Below, one piece after another: positions 1 through 8,149 of a DNA stretch of 64,000 nucleotides. The position numbers were made by a program, and so were the translations under genes. The first letter of the stretch is position 1. Each line of letters starts with the position of its first letter. This DNA comes from Rhodobacteraceae bacterium M382 (lineage in GTDB: Bacteria; Pseudomonadota; Alphaproteobacteria; Rhodobacterales; Rhodobacteraceae). The stretch spans positions 2,610,501 to 2,674,500 of the forward strand of contig CP081098.1 of the NCBI GenBank assembly GCA_025141015.1, read 5' to 3'. The notes under the pieces were generated by a model. It did no database searches and was not told the DNA's origin. It was given only the letters and a program-made list of their open reading frames with translations.

Positions 1-431
1 TGTGGATTCACGGGAACCGAGATGATGGCGTTTGCCCTGGCTATGTCATCGTTTTCCAACCCGGCCCGTTCCGGACCGAACAGAACTGCGACCTGTTCGC
101 CTGCCGCCACCTTTTGCGCCGCGATCTGCATCGCGCGCTCGGGACTGTAGACTGGTTTTGTCATGTCGCGTTGCCGCGCGGTGGTGGCAAAGGTGAACGT
201 GCGGTCTCCCAGCGCGCCCTCCAGGTCGCCATACAGCTGCGCTTCGTCCAGCAGACGTCCGGCACCAGAAGACATTGCAACCGCCTTTTGGTTGGGCCAG
301 CCATCGCGCGGTGCCACGATCCGCATCCGGTCCAGGCCAAAATTCCACATCGCCCGCGCAGCGGCACCGATGTTTTCGCCCATTTGCGGGCGCACCAGAA
401 CAAAGGCGGGTTGAGGGGTGTCGCTGGGCAT
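1..431 (-). CDS. trmJ: tRNA (cytidine/uridine-2'-O-)methyltransferase TrmJ-like, 3' end beyond window
   Basis: SpoU-family (SPOUT fold) RNA 2'-O-methyltransferase, predicted to methylate position 32 of tRNAs using S-adenosylmethionine. The visible N-terminal 143 residues contain motif 1 (ENIGAAARAMWNFG, about residues 17-30) and the later LFGPERAGLENDD motif that contributes to the cofactor knot. The start is the ATG at 429-431, followed by MPSDTPQPAFVLVRP. The reading frame runs off the left edge, so the C-terminal part is missing; family members are usually about 240-260 residues. TrmJ is more likely than TrmH because of the N-terminal motif spacing, but other SpoU members cannot be excluded from this fragment. 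Confidence 0.8.
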   Translation of the reverse strand, partial: MPSDTPQPAFVLVRPQMGENIGAAARAMWNFGLDRMRIVAPRDGWPNQKAVAMSSGAGRLLDEAQLYGDLEGALGDRTFTFATTARQRDMTKPVYSPERAMQIAAQKVAAGEQVAVLFGPERAGLENDDIARANAIISVPVNP

Positions 432-463
432 CTTGGTCTCCGTAACCATCGGCGGGTCAATCG

Positions 464-495
464 GCCCTGCTGTAATGTGCCAGGACCAGCAGGGC
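464..495. other. Inverted repeat upstream of trmJ-like gene
   Basis: A perfect 9-base inverted repeat, GCCCTGCTG (464-472) and CAGCAGGGC (487-495), separated by 14 bases, lies in the 178-base gap between the divergent trmJ-like and thiE-like genes. It could be a hairpin in the trmJ leader or an operator. There is no U tract, so it is not a typical terminator. The rest of the gap shows nothing. Confidence 0.4.
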
Positions 496-609
496 AAGGG
501 AGCCAACCCGTTTCAACAGGCAAATCGCCCCGATCCTGCGCGCAACGCTTGCACCGCTGGTGGTTTTCGCTAAACACCGGGCAGACCACCCAACGCAGGA
601 GCCGGAACC

Positions 610-1245
610 ATGGTTGACAGTGCTGAGCAGACACACGAACAGCCCCAGATCTATCTGATCACTCCGGCGCAGATCGAATTGGGCCGGTTTTCCGACGAGC
701 TGGCCCGAATTCTGGACACAACCGAAATCGCCTGTGTGCGGATGGACCTGGTCAGCCGCGAAGAAGACACCCTGTCGCGGTCGGCCGATGCGCTGCGCGA
801 AATCTGTCACGCCCGCGATGTTGCGCTGGTGATCACGGATCATCAGATTCTGGCCGAACGGCTGGGGCTGGACGGGGTCCATCTGAGCGACGCCACCAAA
901 CCGGTCCGCACCGCGCGCAAGGCGCTGGGACCCGATGCCATTGTCGGCAGCTTCTGTGGTGGATCGCGCCATGACGGGCTGACCGCAGGAGAAGCCGGCG
1001 CGGACTATATCAGTTTTGGTCCCATTGGAGTCTCTGGGTTGGGTGACGGGCAGCAGGCCGAACTGGAACTGTTTCAATGGTGGTCCGAAGTCGTCGAAGT
1101 ACCGGTTGTCGCCGAAGGCGGCCTGACGACTGATCTGGTGCGCCAATTCACGCCCTATACGGATTTTTTCGGGATCGGCGATGAAATATGGCGTCACGAA
1201 GATCCACAGGTCGCGCTGGCCGAGCTGATCGCTGCAATGCAGTAG
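610..1245 (+). CDS. Thiamine-phosphate synthase-like protein
   Basis: TIM-barrel protein of 211 residues resembling ThiE, which joins the thiazole and pyrimidine moieties to make thiamine phosphate. Visible family features are LITPAQIELG near the N terminus, the segment LGLDGVHLSD (about residues 89-98), GADYISFGPIG (about 130-140) and VVAEGGLTTD (about 159-168), the expected phosphate-binding loops. The usual HxGQxD motif is changed to HLSDAT, so it may be a divergent paralogue rather than the main ThiE. No other thiamine genes are nearby. The ATG at 610 follows a GCAGGAG-like ribosome site. It is convergent with the next gene, with nine bases between stops. Confidence 0.7.
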   Translation: MVDSAEQTHEQPQIYLITPAQIELGRFSDELARILDTTEIACVRMDLVSREEDTLSRSADALREICHARDVALVITDHQILAERLGLDGVHLSDATKPVRTARKALGPDAIVGSFCGGSRHDGLTAGEAGADYISFGPIGVSGLGDGQQAELELFQWWSEVVEVPVVAEGGLTTDLVRQFTPYTDFFGIGDEIWRHEDPQVALAELIAAMQ

Positions 1246-1254
1246 TCGACCGGG

Positions 1255-2415
1255 TCAGGTCAAAAATACCCGTTCGACGAACCAATAGGCCCCGATCAGC
1301 GCAATGGTCAACGACGCGGGCATCGCCACCCGTCCACGGTATTTCGGGTGGCGTCCAAACCACAGGCCCACGGTCAAAAACGCAGCTGCGATCACCGCCA
1401 GCTGACCCAATTCAACCCCGATGTTGAACCCCAACAGCGCCGCCACAAATTGATGAGGCGGCAGGCCGAATTCACCCAGCACACTGGCAAACCCCAATCC
1501 GTGCAACAGCCCAAATCCGAACACCATGACCGGCCGCCACCCGTGCAGGCGGCGCACGATGATGTTTTCGACTGCCACATAAACTATGGATGCGGCGATC
1601 AGCGGCTCGACAATGCCCGGGTTGACCTGCACCACGCCGTTGGCCGCCAGCGCCAAGGTGATCGTATGCGCAACAGTAAAGGCGCTGATCTGCCACAACA
1701 ATGGGCCCAGACGGGCGCTGAGAAAGAACAGCCCCAGCACAAACAGGATGTGATCGGTTCCCTTGGGCAGGATGTGCTCGAGCCCGACCGGGATATAGTC
1801 GATAAACACCTCCCACGGGGACAACGCCGCACCGCCGGCCAGCGTTATGGATGGGCTGGTTTCGCCGCCCTGCAAATAGCCGGTATAAGGTTCCTCAACC
1901 CCCTGTTGGCGTAACACCAGCCCACCAGACCCATCCGGCCAATGCACATTCAACCACGCCACACCTTGCGGGAGCAGCCCGGACAACACCAGATATGAGG
2001 CACGCGGCAGATCGGCGTCCCCGACCGCAGGAATACGAATGTCCGACAAGACCAAAGGCACCGACCCATCCGGCACCATGGTCAGATCCTCCAGCCACTC
2101 TTCGGCAAAGGCGCGCACCATCGGGGCCAATTCATCCTGTTCGAGGCTTCGTAACAGGTCATAATCAGCAGCCTGCGGGGTCTCATTGGTGTCGGCCAGA
2201 TCATCCAGATCAATCCCCGCCACAAACGCTTCGACATTCAGTCTCAGCTCCAGGCGAACCGTGCCCTCAGACACCGTCAGGTCTCCGATCGTCGGGGTCA
2301 CTTCGTGCGCCTGTACTGGCGATACAAACTGTAAAACGCTTGACACCAGCCAGACAAATGCCAGCTTCAGTGTCCACACCTCCAAGGACTTTGCGACCCT
2401 CGTGCCCCTGCTCAT
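1255..2415 (-). CDS. HupE/UreJ-family membrane protein
   Basis: Protein of 386 residues with a hydrophobic leader ending at VQAHE (about residue 36), a periplasmic domain of roughly 170 residues, and a C-terminal block of about six membrane helices. The block begins with GLEHILPKGTDHILFVLGLFF (His and Asp typical of the HupE/UreJ_2 family) and contains GFGLLHGLGFA. Related HupE/UreJ proteins carry nickel or cobalt, but the metal for this subfamily is uncertain. The annotated ATG shares a CATG with the divergent neighbour; a GGAGGT followed after seven bases by CTG (codon 16) is an alternative start that would still leave the signal segment intact. Confidence 0.75.
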   Translation of the reverse strand: MSRGTRVAKSLEVWTLKLAFVWLVSSVLQFVSPVQAHEVTPTIGDLTVSEGTVRLELRLNVEAFVAGIDLDDLADTNETPQAADYDLLRSLEQDELAPMVRAFAEEWLEDLTMVPDGSVPLVLSDIRIPAVGDADLPRASYLVLSGLLPQGVAWLNVHWPDGSGGLVLRQQGVEEPYTGYLQGGETSPSITLAGGAALSPWEVFIDYIPVGLEHILPKGTDHILFVLGLFFLSARLGPLLWQISAFTVAHTITLALAANGVVQVNPGIVEPLIAASIVYVAVENIIVRRLHGWRPVMVFGFGLLHGLGFASVLGEFGLPPHQFVAALLGFNIGVELGQLAVIAAAFLTVGLWFGRHPKYRGRVAMPASLTIALIGAYWFVERVFLT

Positions 2416-3220
2416 GCGTCTTTGCCCCTTTGTTTTTTTCTGTGCGCTTTGCCTGATTGGGCCGCGCCTGGCCCTTGCACACGAGTTTTGGATTGCCCCC
2501 TGGAAATATCAAGCGGAAAGCACAGACTCCCTTGCGGCAGATTTTCGAAATGGCGAAGGATTCATGGGATCCGAACTGGCCTATTTCGACACTCAGCTGC
2601 AACGCGCAGATATCATGATCGGCACCGCCATCACGCCATACAAAGGCCGGTTGGGCGATATTCCGGCGATGACATTTCAGCCACCCCAAGACGGGTTGCT
2701 GACGGTGGGTGTCGTCACCCAACCCGCACAGGTCAAATACAAGAGCTGGGAAAAGTTCGTCGCCTTTGCCACACATCAGGATTTCAGGGGGCTCTTGGAT
2801 CGTCACCTGTCCCGCGGCATTCCTCAGGTCGATTTCTGGGAAAGTTACACCCGCTATTCCAAATCCCTGATTGCGGTCGGGCATGGACGGGGCCAGGACA
2901 CGGATCGTGGCATGGAGACAGAATTCATCGCGCTGGCCAATCCCTATCGGGACGATTTGAATGGGACCCTGCCCGTGCGGTTGATGTATCAGGGGATGCC
3001 CCGCGTGGATGTCCAGGTCGAAGTCTTTGCCAAATCGGCGGAGGGGACCGTCACAACCCGGATGATCCGCACCGATGACCAGGGCATTGCCACTGTTCCG
3101 GTACAGGCGGGTCAGGAATACCTGTTGAACGCAGTGATTGTGCGCCCTGCCCCCGATGACGCCCGCCCGGTCTGGGACACACTGTGGGCCACGCTTACCT
3201 TTGCGTTACCCGGTGACTGA
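2414..3220 (+). CDS. DUF4198-type exported protein
   Basis: Predicted periplasmic protein of 268 residues. The start at 2414 gives a clean signal peptide (MRLCPFVFFCALCLIGPRLALA, cleaved before HEFW). The mature start HEFWIAPWKYQ and the later segment with two Ig-like beta-rich stretches (VRLMYQGMPRVDVQVEVFAK; RTDDQGIATVPVQAGQEY) are characteristic of DUF4198 proteins, some of which accompany nickel or cobalt uptake systems. The divergent HupE-like neighbour fits such a role, but the function is inferred only from context. No strong ribosome site precedes the ATG. Confidence 0.7.
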   Translation: MRLCPFVFFCALCLIGPRLALAHEFWIAPWKYQAESTDSLAADFRNGEGFMGSELAYFDTQLQRADIMIGTAITPYKGRLGDIPAMTFQPPQDGLLTVGVVTQPAQVKYKSWEKFVAFATHQDFRGLLDRHLSRGIPQVDFWESYTRYSKSLIAVGHGRGQDTDRGMETEFIALANPYRDDLNGTLPVRLMYQGMPRVDVQVEVFAKSAEGTVTTRMIRTDDQGIATVPVQAGQEYLLNAVIVRPAPDDARPVWDTLWATLTFALPGD

Positions 3221-3262
3221 GCCCGCTTGCGCCCTGCGCGCTTTGACGGCATGAAGGCAGCC

Positions 3263-4165
3263 ATGCAACAGCCAGCCAAGTTTGACATTCTCTGTATCGG
3301 TTCAGTCCTGTGGGACGTGATCGGGCGGTGTTCGCAAGACATGCGCCAGGGATCTGACATGCCGGGGCGGATCACCCGCCTTCCTGGCGGTGTCGCGATG
3401 AATATCGCCATGACCTTGGTCCGGTTCGGCCTGACACCTTCGGTGCTGACCGCCATCGGCCGCGACCCAGAGGGCGACGAACTGATCACTGCCTGCCAGC
3501 GCTTGGGCGTCACGACTGATATGGCTTATCGCTCGGACGATTTGCCCACCGACCGTTACATGGCGGTCGAAGGGGCCAATGGTCTGATCGCGGCCATCGC
3601 GGATGCGCATTCGCTTGAGGCAGCAGGCGACAAGATCTTGCGCCCGCTGACAGATGGTACATTGGGGTCGGCCCGGGCCCCGTTCGCCGGTCCCATTGCC
3701 CTGGACGGGAATCTGACCCTGACCCTGCTGGACGACATCGCCCGCCACCCGGCCTTTGCCCGCGCCGACCTGCGCGTGGCACCTGCCTCGCCGGGCAAGG
3801 CCGAACGCCTGCGCCCGTTTCTGTCCGCCTCGCATGGCACGCTGTATGTGAACCTCGAAGAGGCCGGGTATCTGTGCCAAAGCACATTCACCAGTTCCCA
3901 AGCCGCCGCAATCGCCATGATCGACCGAGGTGCCGCCCGGGTTCTGGTCACCGATGGCGGGGCTTCGGCCACCGAAGCCCGCACAGGCACCGATCCCATC
4001 ACCCTGATCCCCCCTCGGGTTCAGGTCGCCCGCGTGACAGGCGCAGGTGATACCTTCATGGCGGCCCATATTGCCGCTGACCTTGGCGGGGCCTCCCGCC
4101 ATGACGCTCTCAAGGCCGCGCTGCATGCAGCGGCCACCTATGTTTCCGGAGAACCTCCCCTGTGA
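3263..4165 (+). CDS. psuK: PfkB-family kinase, probable pseudouridine kinase
   Basis: Ribokinase/PfkB-fold sugar kinase of 300 residues predicted to phosphorylate pseudouridine to pseudouridine 5'-phosphate, which the next gene cleaves. Visible are the N-terminal GSVLWD segment, the PGGVAMNIAMTLVRFG substrate-side motif (about residues 37-52) and the C-terminal VTGAGDTFMAAH signature with the catalytic Asp. The ATG at 3263 is preceded by GAAGG at six bases; the ATG at 3251 lacks such a site. The stop overlaps the GTG start of psuG by three bases, showing translational coupling. The assignment to pseudouridine rests mainly on that pairing. Confidence 0.85.
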   Translation: MQQPAKFDILCIGSVLWDVIGRCSQDMRQGSDMPGRITRLPGGVAMNIAMTLVRFGLTPSVLTAIGRDPEGDELITACQRLGVTTDMAYRSDDLPTDRYMAVEGANGLIAAIADAHSLEAAGDKILRPLTDGTLGSARAPFAGPIALDGNLTLTLLDDIARHPAFARADLRVAPASPGKAERLRPFLSASHGTLYVNLEEAGYLCQSTFTSSQAAAIAMIDRGAARVLVTDGGASATEARTGTDPITLIPPRVQVARVTGAGDTFMAAHIAADLGGASRHDALKAALHAAATYVSGEPPL

Positions 4166-5082
4166 ACACGTCCATGATCGACCTGCAATTTTCCGCCGAA
4201 GTCGCCACCGCCCGCGCCACTGGCCAACCTATCGTGGCTCTGGAAAGCACCATCATCACGCATGGCATGCCTTATCCGCAGAATGTCGAGGTCGCCGCCC
4301 AGGTCGAAGCCGATATTCGCACCGGTGGTGCCATCCCTGCCACCATTGCCGTCATCGACGGCCAGCTGCACATCGGGTTGGAAGCGGATCAGCTGCAGGC
4401 ATTGGGTCAGGCCCAAGGCGTCGCCAAACTGTCACGCGCGGATATGGCCGCCTGCATCGCGACAGGTGGCACCGGCGCAACCACTGTGGCCGCCACCATG
4501 ATCGCGGCACATCTGGCCGGGATTCATGTCTTTGCCACCGGCGGCATTGGCGGCGTTCACAAAGGAGCCGAAAACTCATTCGACATTTCGGCCGATCTGC
4601 ATGAACTCGCCGCGACACCCGTGACCGTGGTCGCAGCCGGAGCCAAGGCAATCCTGGACGTGCCAAAGACACTGGAAGTGCTGGAAACCCTGGGGGTACC
4701 TGTGATTGCCCACAGGCAGGATACCTTCCCCGCCTTTTGGTCGGCAGGATCAGATCTGACCGCGCCCTTGCGCATGGACGACGCCGCCCAGATCGCACGC
4801 GCGCATGTCATGCGCACCCGGATGGGGCTGCCCGGCGGGCAATTGATCGCCAACCCGATTCCAACCGATGCGGAAATTCCGGCACACACCCTGGCCCCGA
4901 TCATTGCACAGGCCCAATCCGAGGCCCACGCCCAGGGAATAGCAGGCAAATCCGTTACGCCCTTCCTGCTGCAACGCATTTTCGAGCTGACCGAAGGCCG
5001 GTCTCTGACGGCAAATATCGCTCTGGTCCGCAATAACGCCCGGCTGGCCACCCGCATTGCCCGCGAAATGACCAACTTGTGA
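4162..5082 (+). CDS. psuG: Pseudouridine-5'-phosphate glycosidase
   Basis: PsuG splits pseudouridine 5'-phosphate into uracil and ribose 5-phosphate. The 306-residue product shows PIVALESTIITHGMPYPQN near residue 25, the AKLSRADM segment, TGGTGATTVAATM, FATGGIGGVHKGAE and PVTVVAAGAKAILD, all strongly conserved in the family, including the catalytic Lys region. The GTG start at 4162 has GGAGA nine bases upstream; an ATG at 4174 is the alternative and would give the more usual MIDLQF start. Together with psuK it forms a compact RNA-nucleoside salvage operon; no dedicated transporter is adjacent. Confidence 0.92.
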   Translation: MNTSMIDLQFSAEVATARATGQPIVALESTIITHGMPYPQNVEVAAQVEADIRTGGAIPATIAVIDGQLHIGLEADQLQALGQAQGVAKLSRADMAACIATGGTGATTVAATMIAAHLAGIHVFATGGIGGVHKGAENSFDISADLHELAATPVTVVAAGAKAILDVPKTLEVLETLGVPVIAHRQDTFPAFWSAGSDLTAPLRMDDAAQIARAHVMRTRMGLPGGQLIANPIPTDAEIPAHTLAPIIAQAQSEAHAQGIAGKSVTPFLLQRIFELTEGRSLTANIALVRNNARLATRIAREMTNL

Positions 5083-5166
5083 CGCTCGACCCCGGGAATC
5101 CCGCGCTGCCCCATTGTCGCCGGGGATCATTGCCCCTAGGTTCTGCCTGCCAACACGGGAAATTCC

Positions 5167-5853
5167 ATGACCACGCCCTTTGAACACGAACCGCACCGCC
5201 GCCCCGGTCTGTTTGCCCGGCTCAGATCATCGTTCCTGACCGGAATTGTGGTGATTGCCCCGGTCGGGTTGACGATCTGGCTGTTGTGGTCAGCCATGGG
5301 CTGGGTCGATAGCGTGGTGCTGCCGCTGGTGCCAAAAACTGTCCTGCCAGAGCAGTATATCGGCATCAACCTGCGCGGCATCGGGCTGATCATCTTCTTT
5401 TTGTTCACCATCGTGGTGGGCTGGGTCGCCAAGGGCATCATCGGGCGGTCCCTCATCGGGTTTGCCGAAGGGCTGGTAGAGCGCATGCCTGTGGTCCGCA
5501 CCGTCTATTCCGGGATCAAACAGATCTCGGAAACGGTCTTTGCCCAATCCGAACGCAGTTTCGAAAAGGCCTGTCTGATCCAATATCCGCGCCGCGGAAT
5601 CTGGGCAATCGGCTTTGTTTCAACCACCGCACGTGGCGAAGTGTCGGATCGGGCCGAAACCGGCGGGCGGTTGTTGTCGATCTTTGTCCCGACCACGCCA
5701 AACCCGACATCGGGTTTCCTGCTGTTCTTTCCCGAAGAAGACGTAATCGAGCTGGACATGTCGGTCGAAGAAGCCGCCAAATTGGTGATTTCCGCTGGCC
5801 TCGTCTATCCCAATTCCAAAGATCCGACCGTCCCGGCAGACACAGACGACTGA
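5167..5853 (+). CDS. DUF502 family inner-membrane protein
   Basis: Protein of 228 residues with two predicted membrane helices: FLTGIVVIAPVGLTIWLLW (about 20-38) and GIGLIIFFLFTIVVGWVAKG (about 75-94). They are followed by the family motif GLVERMPVVRTVYSGIKQISETVF (about 104-127) and a soluble C-terminal domain. DUF502 proteins are widespread in proteobacteria; function is unknown here. It follows psuG by 84 bases and may be transcribed with it or separately. The gene is convergent with the patatin-like gene, with only four bases between their stops and no visible terminator. Confidence 0.85.
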   Translation: MTTPFEHEPHRRPGLFARLRSSFLTGIVVIAPVGLTIWLLWSAMGWVDSVVLPLVPKTVLPEQYIGINLRGIGLIIFFLFTIVVGWVAKGIIGRSLIGFAEGLVERMPVVRTVYSGIKQISETVFAQSERSFEKACLIQYPRRGIWAIGFVSTTARGEVSDRAETGGRLLSIFVPTTPNPTSGFLLFFPEEDVIELDMSVEEAAKLVISAGLVYPNSKDPTVPADTDD

Positions 5854-5857
5854 CGCC

Positions 5858-6898
5858 TCAGCCGAACATGGCGCGCAAATCGACGCTGGAGCATTCGCCC
5901 AGATCCTCCAGATGCGCGGCCAGAAACCGCTCGGCGGCCGCACGTCCGGCCTGTTTCAGATGTTTCAGCACCTGCGGCAGCGGGATCATCTTGGTTGTCA
6001 CCGACAGCCCCCGCATCACATCATCATCCGCAATCATGTGCACCAGAACCCGACGCATGGACCCGGATTGCAAACTGCCCTCTTGCAGGAGACGCTGCAC
6101 GAATGAGATCGCACGCAATTCGCGCAATAGCGACGAATTAAAACTGATCTCGTTCATCCGGTTCTGGATCTGCTGCGGGGTCTTGGGGATCTCATCCCGC
6201 TCCAGCGGGTTGATGTTCACAATGACAAGATCCTCGGGCAAGTCGCTGCCAAACAATGGAAACAACGCTGGGTTACCGGTGTACCCCCCATCCCAATAGG
6301 CTTCGGTGCGCCCGCTCTTGGGATCAAAGATCTCGACCGCCTGAAACAATGTCGGCAGACAGGCAGACGCCAGAATAGCATCCGTTGAAATCTCGCTGCC
6401 TTCGAACACCCGGATCTTGCCTGAACGGACACAGGTGGCTCCGACAAACAAGGCCGGACCCGCATGGGCGCACACTTTGGCAAAATCAAACGCCTCGACC
6501 ACCGGGCGCAGCGGGTTGCTGTAAAACGGACCATAATGGTAGGGCGACACCACTTGGCTCCAGGCTTCGGCCGGAGAAAATGGCATCATCTGTTCAAAGG
6601 CCTGAACAACCCTGGCCGGTTCCAGTCCGCGCATCCAATGCGAAAACCGCATATCCCCGACGGCACCCATCCGGCCCCACAAGTCGTCCAGACAGGCTTT
6701 TGCCCCGGCGCGGCCATCCTGAACCATGCCGGATTTAAAGGCCGCCCCATTGAGCGCCCCCGCCGATGTGCCAGAGATCCCTGCCACTTCGAGACGGTCC
6801 TCTTCCAGCAGCCGATCCAGAACTCCCCAGGTAAAGGCCCCATGCGCGCCCCCGCCCTGAAGCGCCAGATTGATTTTCTTGCGACCTTCGCCCATCAC
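5858..6898 (-). CDS. Patatin-like phospholipase family protein
   Basis: Serine acyl hydrolase of 346 residues. The oxyanion motif GGGAHGAFTWG lies at about residues 15-25, the nucleophile motif GTSAG (GxSxG form) at about 43-47 and the catalytic Asp in DGGYTGNP near residue 207, completing the Ser-Asp dyad of patatins. Substrate is unknown; such genes next to 3-hydroxybutyrate dehydrogenase are often connected with polyhydroxyalkanoate granules, so a role in polymer or lipid turnover is a reasonable inference. It lies 114 bases downstream of bdhA on the same strand. Confidence 0.88.
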   Translation of the reverse strand: MMGEGRKKINLALQGGGAHGAFTWGVLDRLLEEDRLEVAGISGTSAGALNGAAFKSGMVQDGRAGAKACLDDLWGRMGAVGDMRFSHWMRGLEPARVVQAFEQMMPFSPAEAWSQVVSPYHYGPFYSNPLRPVVEAFDFAKVCAHAGPALFVGATCVRSGKIRVFEGSEISTDAILASACLPTLFQAVEIFDPKSGRTEAYWDGGYTGNPALFPLFGSDLPEDLVIVNINPLERDEIPKTPQQIQNRMNEISFNSSLLRELRAISFVQRLLQEGSLQSGSMRRVLVHMIADDDVMRGLSVTTKMIPLPQVLKHLKQAGRAAAERFLAAHLEDLGECSSVDLRAMFG

Positions 6899-7012
6899 AC
6901 CAATCCTGTCTTCTACTGGTCAAAAAAATCCCGGAGAGACTGGTGACGCCCAACGGATTTCACCACCGGGGGCAGCACCCCTTGATCCCGAACGCGGCAC
7001 GCCTGGCCAAAA

Positions 7013-7786
7013 TTACAAGGCGGTCCAACCACCATCTACGCTCAAGGTGGTGCCGGTCATCTGTGCCGCCGCATCGGAACACAGGAACACAGTGGTCCCT
7101 CCCAGCTGTTCGACGGTGGCAAATTCCTTGGACGGCTGGCGCGCAAGCATGATGTCTCTGACCACGGTTTCGCGATCCATGTCGTATTCTTTCATCGTAT
7201 CGGGAATTTGCGCTTCGACCAACGGCGTCAACACATAACCCGGACAGATCGCATTGCAGGTGATCGGCTCTTGGGCCGTTTCCAGCGCCACGGTTTTGGT
7301 CATGCCCACCACCCCATGTTTGGCCGCGACATAGGCCGCCTTGTAGGGGGACGCAGTCAACCCATGTGCCGAGGCGATATTGACGATCCGCCCCCACCCG
7401 GCGGCGCGCATTTTGGGCAGCGCAGCGGCCATCGTGTGAAAGGCCGAATTCATGTTGATGGCAATGATGGCGTCCCATTTGTCGATCGGAAATTCGTCGA
7501 TCGGGGCCACGTGCTGAATGCCCGCGTTGTTGACCAGAATATCGCAGGCACCCGCCTGTTCAATCAGCGCCCGGCATTCGCTGCCCTTGGACATGTCCGC
7601 CTTGATATAGCGGGCGTTCACACCGAAATCGGCAGCAATGCCCGCCGCCAGCGCATGATCTTCGTCGCGATCGCTAAAGGAGTTCAGTACGACATCTGCA
7701 CCCGCCCGGGCCAGCTCACGTGCAACCCCCAGACCAATCCCGGAATTCGATCCGGTAACAACAGCGGTTTTTCCCGACAAGGACAT
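7013..7786 (-). CDS. bdhA: 3-hydroxybutyrate dehydrogenase
   Basis: Classical SDR of 257 residues oxidising 3-hydroxybutyrate to acetoacetate with NAD+. It has the TGSNSGIG cofactor loop (about 11-18), NNAG (about 86-89), the catalytic Ser in NIASAHG, and YVAAKHG supplying Tyr and Lys; the C-terminal VDGGWTAL is typical of BdhA. The family length and the downstream patatin-like gene support a role in polyhydroxybutyrate use. Upstream on the same strand lies a terminated small-RNA candidate, so the promoter should lie between about 7790 and 7957, unless readthrough of that terminator controls the gene. Confidence 0.88.
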   Translation of the reverse strand: MSLSGKTAVVTGSNSGIGLGVARELARAGADVVLNSFSDRDEDHALAAGIAADFGVNARYIKADMSKGSECRALIEQAGACDILVNNAGIQHVAPIDEFPIDKWDAIIAINMNSAFHTMAAALPKMRAAGWGRIVNIASAHGLTASPYKAAYVAAKHGVVGMTKTVALETAQEPITCNAICPGYVLTPLVEAQIPDTMKEYDMDRETVVRDIMLARQPSKEFATVEQLGGTTVFLCSDAAAQMTGTTLSVDGGWTAL

Positions 7787-7957
7787 TTTAGAAACTCCCC
7801 AAAACTTGCGATTAAGATGTTGCGCTGCACTGTGTCATGCTGCAAGTGCAAAGAAAACCGGCAATGCGCCGCGCGGTCTGTCCCGACCTCGGGGCACTCA
7901 GGGGGGGCACCTGCAACCGTTGCGTCAACGTCACCCGATACGCTCAGGTATCGAAAA

Positions 7958-8034
7958 CAAAAAAAACGCCCGCACGAAGCGGGCGTTAAGTCATTGAGGC
8001 AGGTTTCATACAGGCAAGAAACCTATCGAGCAGT
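7958..8034 (-). ncRNA. Candidate small RNA (about 77 nt) between bdhA and a solute-binding protein gene
   Basis: On the minus strand a sigma-70-like promoter (TTGGAT at 8069-8064, 17-base spacer, TATAAA at 8046-8041) precedes a short transcript with two perfect hairpins: AGGTTTC/GAAACCT (8024-8018 with 8007-8001) and a GC-rich intrinsic terminator (7987-7965) followed by a U run. There is no meaningful ORF; one seven-codon frame exists (MKPASMT). It could be a free sRNA or a terminated leader of bdhA about 170 bases upstream of that start. The family is not recognised. Confidence 0.55.
7959..7987 (-). terminator. Intrinsic terminator of the small-RNA candidate
   Basis: Nine-base-pair stem AACGCCCGC (7965-7973) / GCGGGCGTT (7979-7987), five-base loop, and on the minus strand a run of eight U residues (A run 7959-7966 on the plus strand). 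Orientation shows it ends a minus-strand transcript although no protein gene lies directly upstream on that strand. Confidence 0.8.
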
Positions 8035-8040
8035 GACACC

Positions 8041-8069
8041 TTTATAAGCAATTACGCGCTGGCATCCAA
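8041..8069 (-). promoter_or_regulatory. Sigma-70-like promoter for the small-RNA candidate
   Basis: Read on the minus strand: -35 TTGGAT (8069-8064), spacer of 17 bases, -10 TATAAA (8046-8041). The predicted transcript start is near 8034. It points away from the plus-strand gene that starts at 8150, and towards the intrinsic terminator at 7959-7987. Confidence 0.5.
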
Positions 8070-8149
8070 GCTAAAAGTTTGAAAAGACGTGAAACCACCG
8101 TTAGCGTGAATCCTCAAGAAAATAAGGCCAGAGCAGGATTGTTGCCAAA

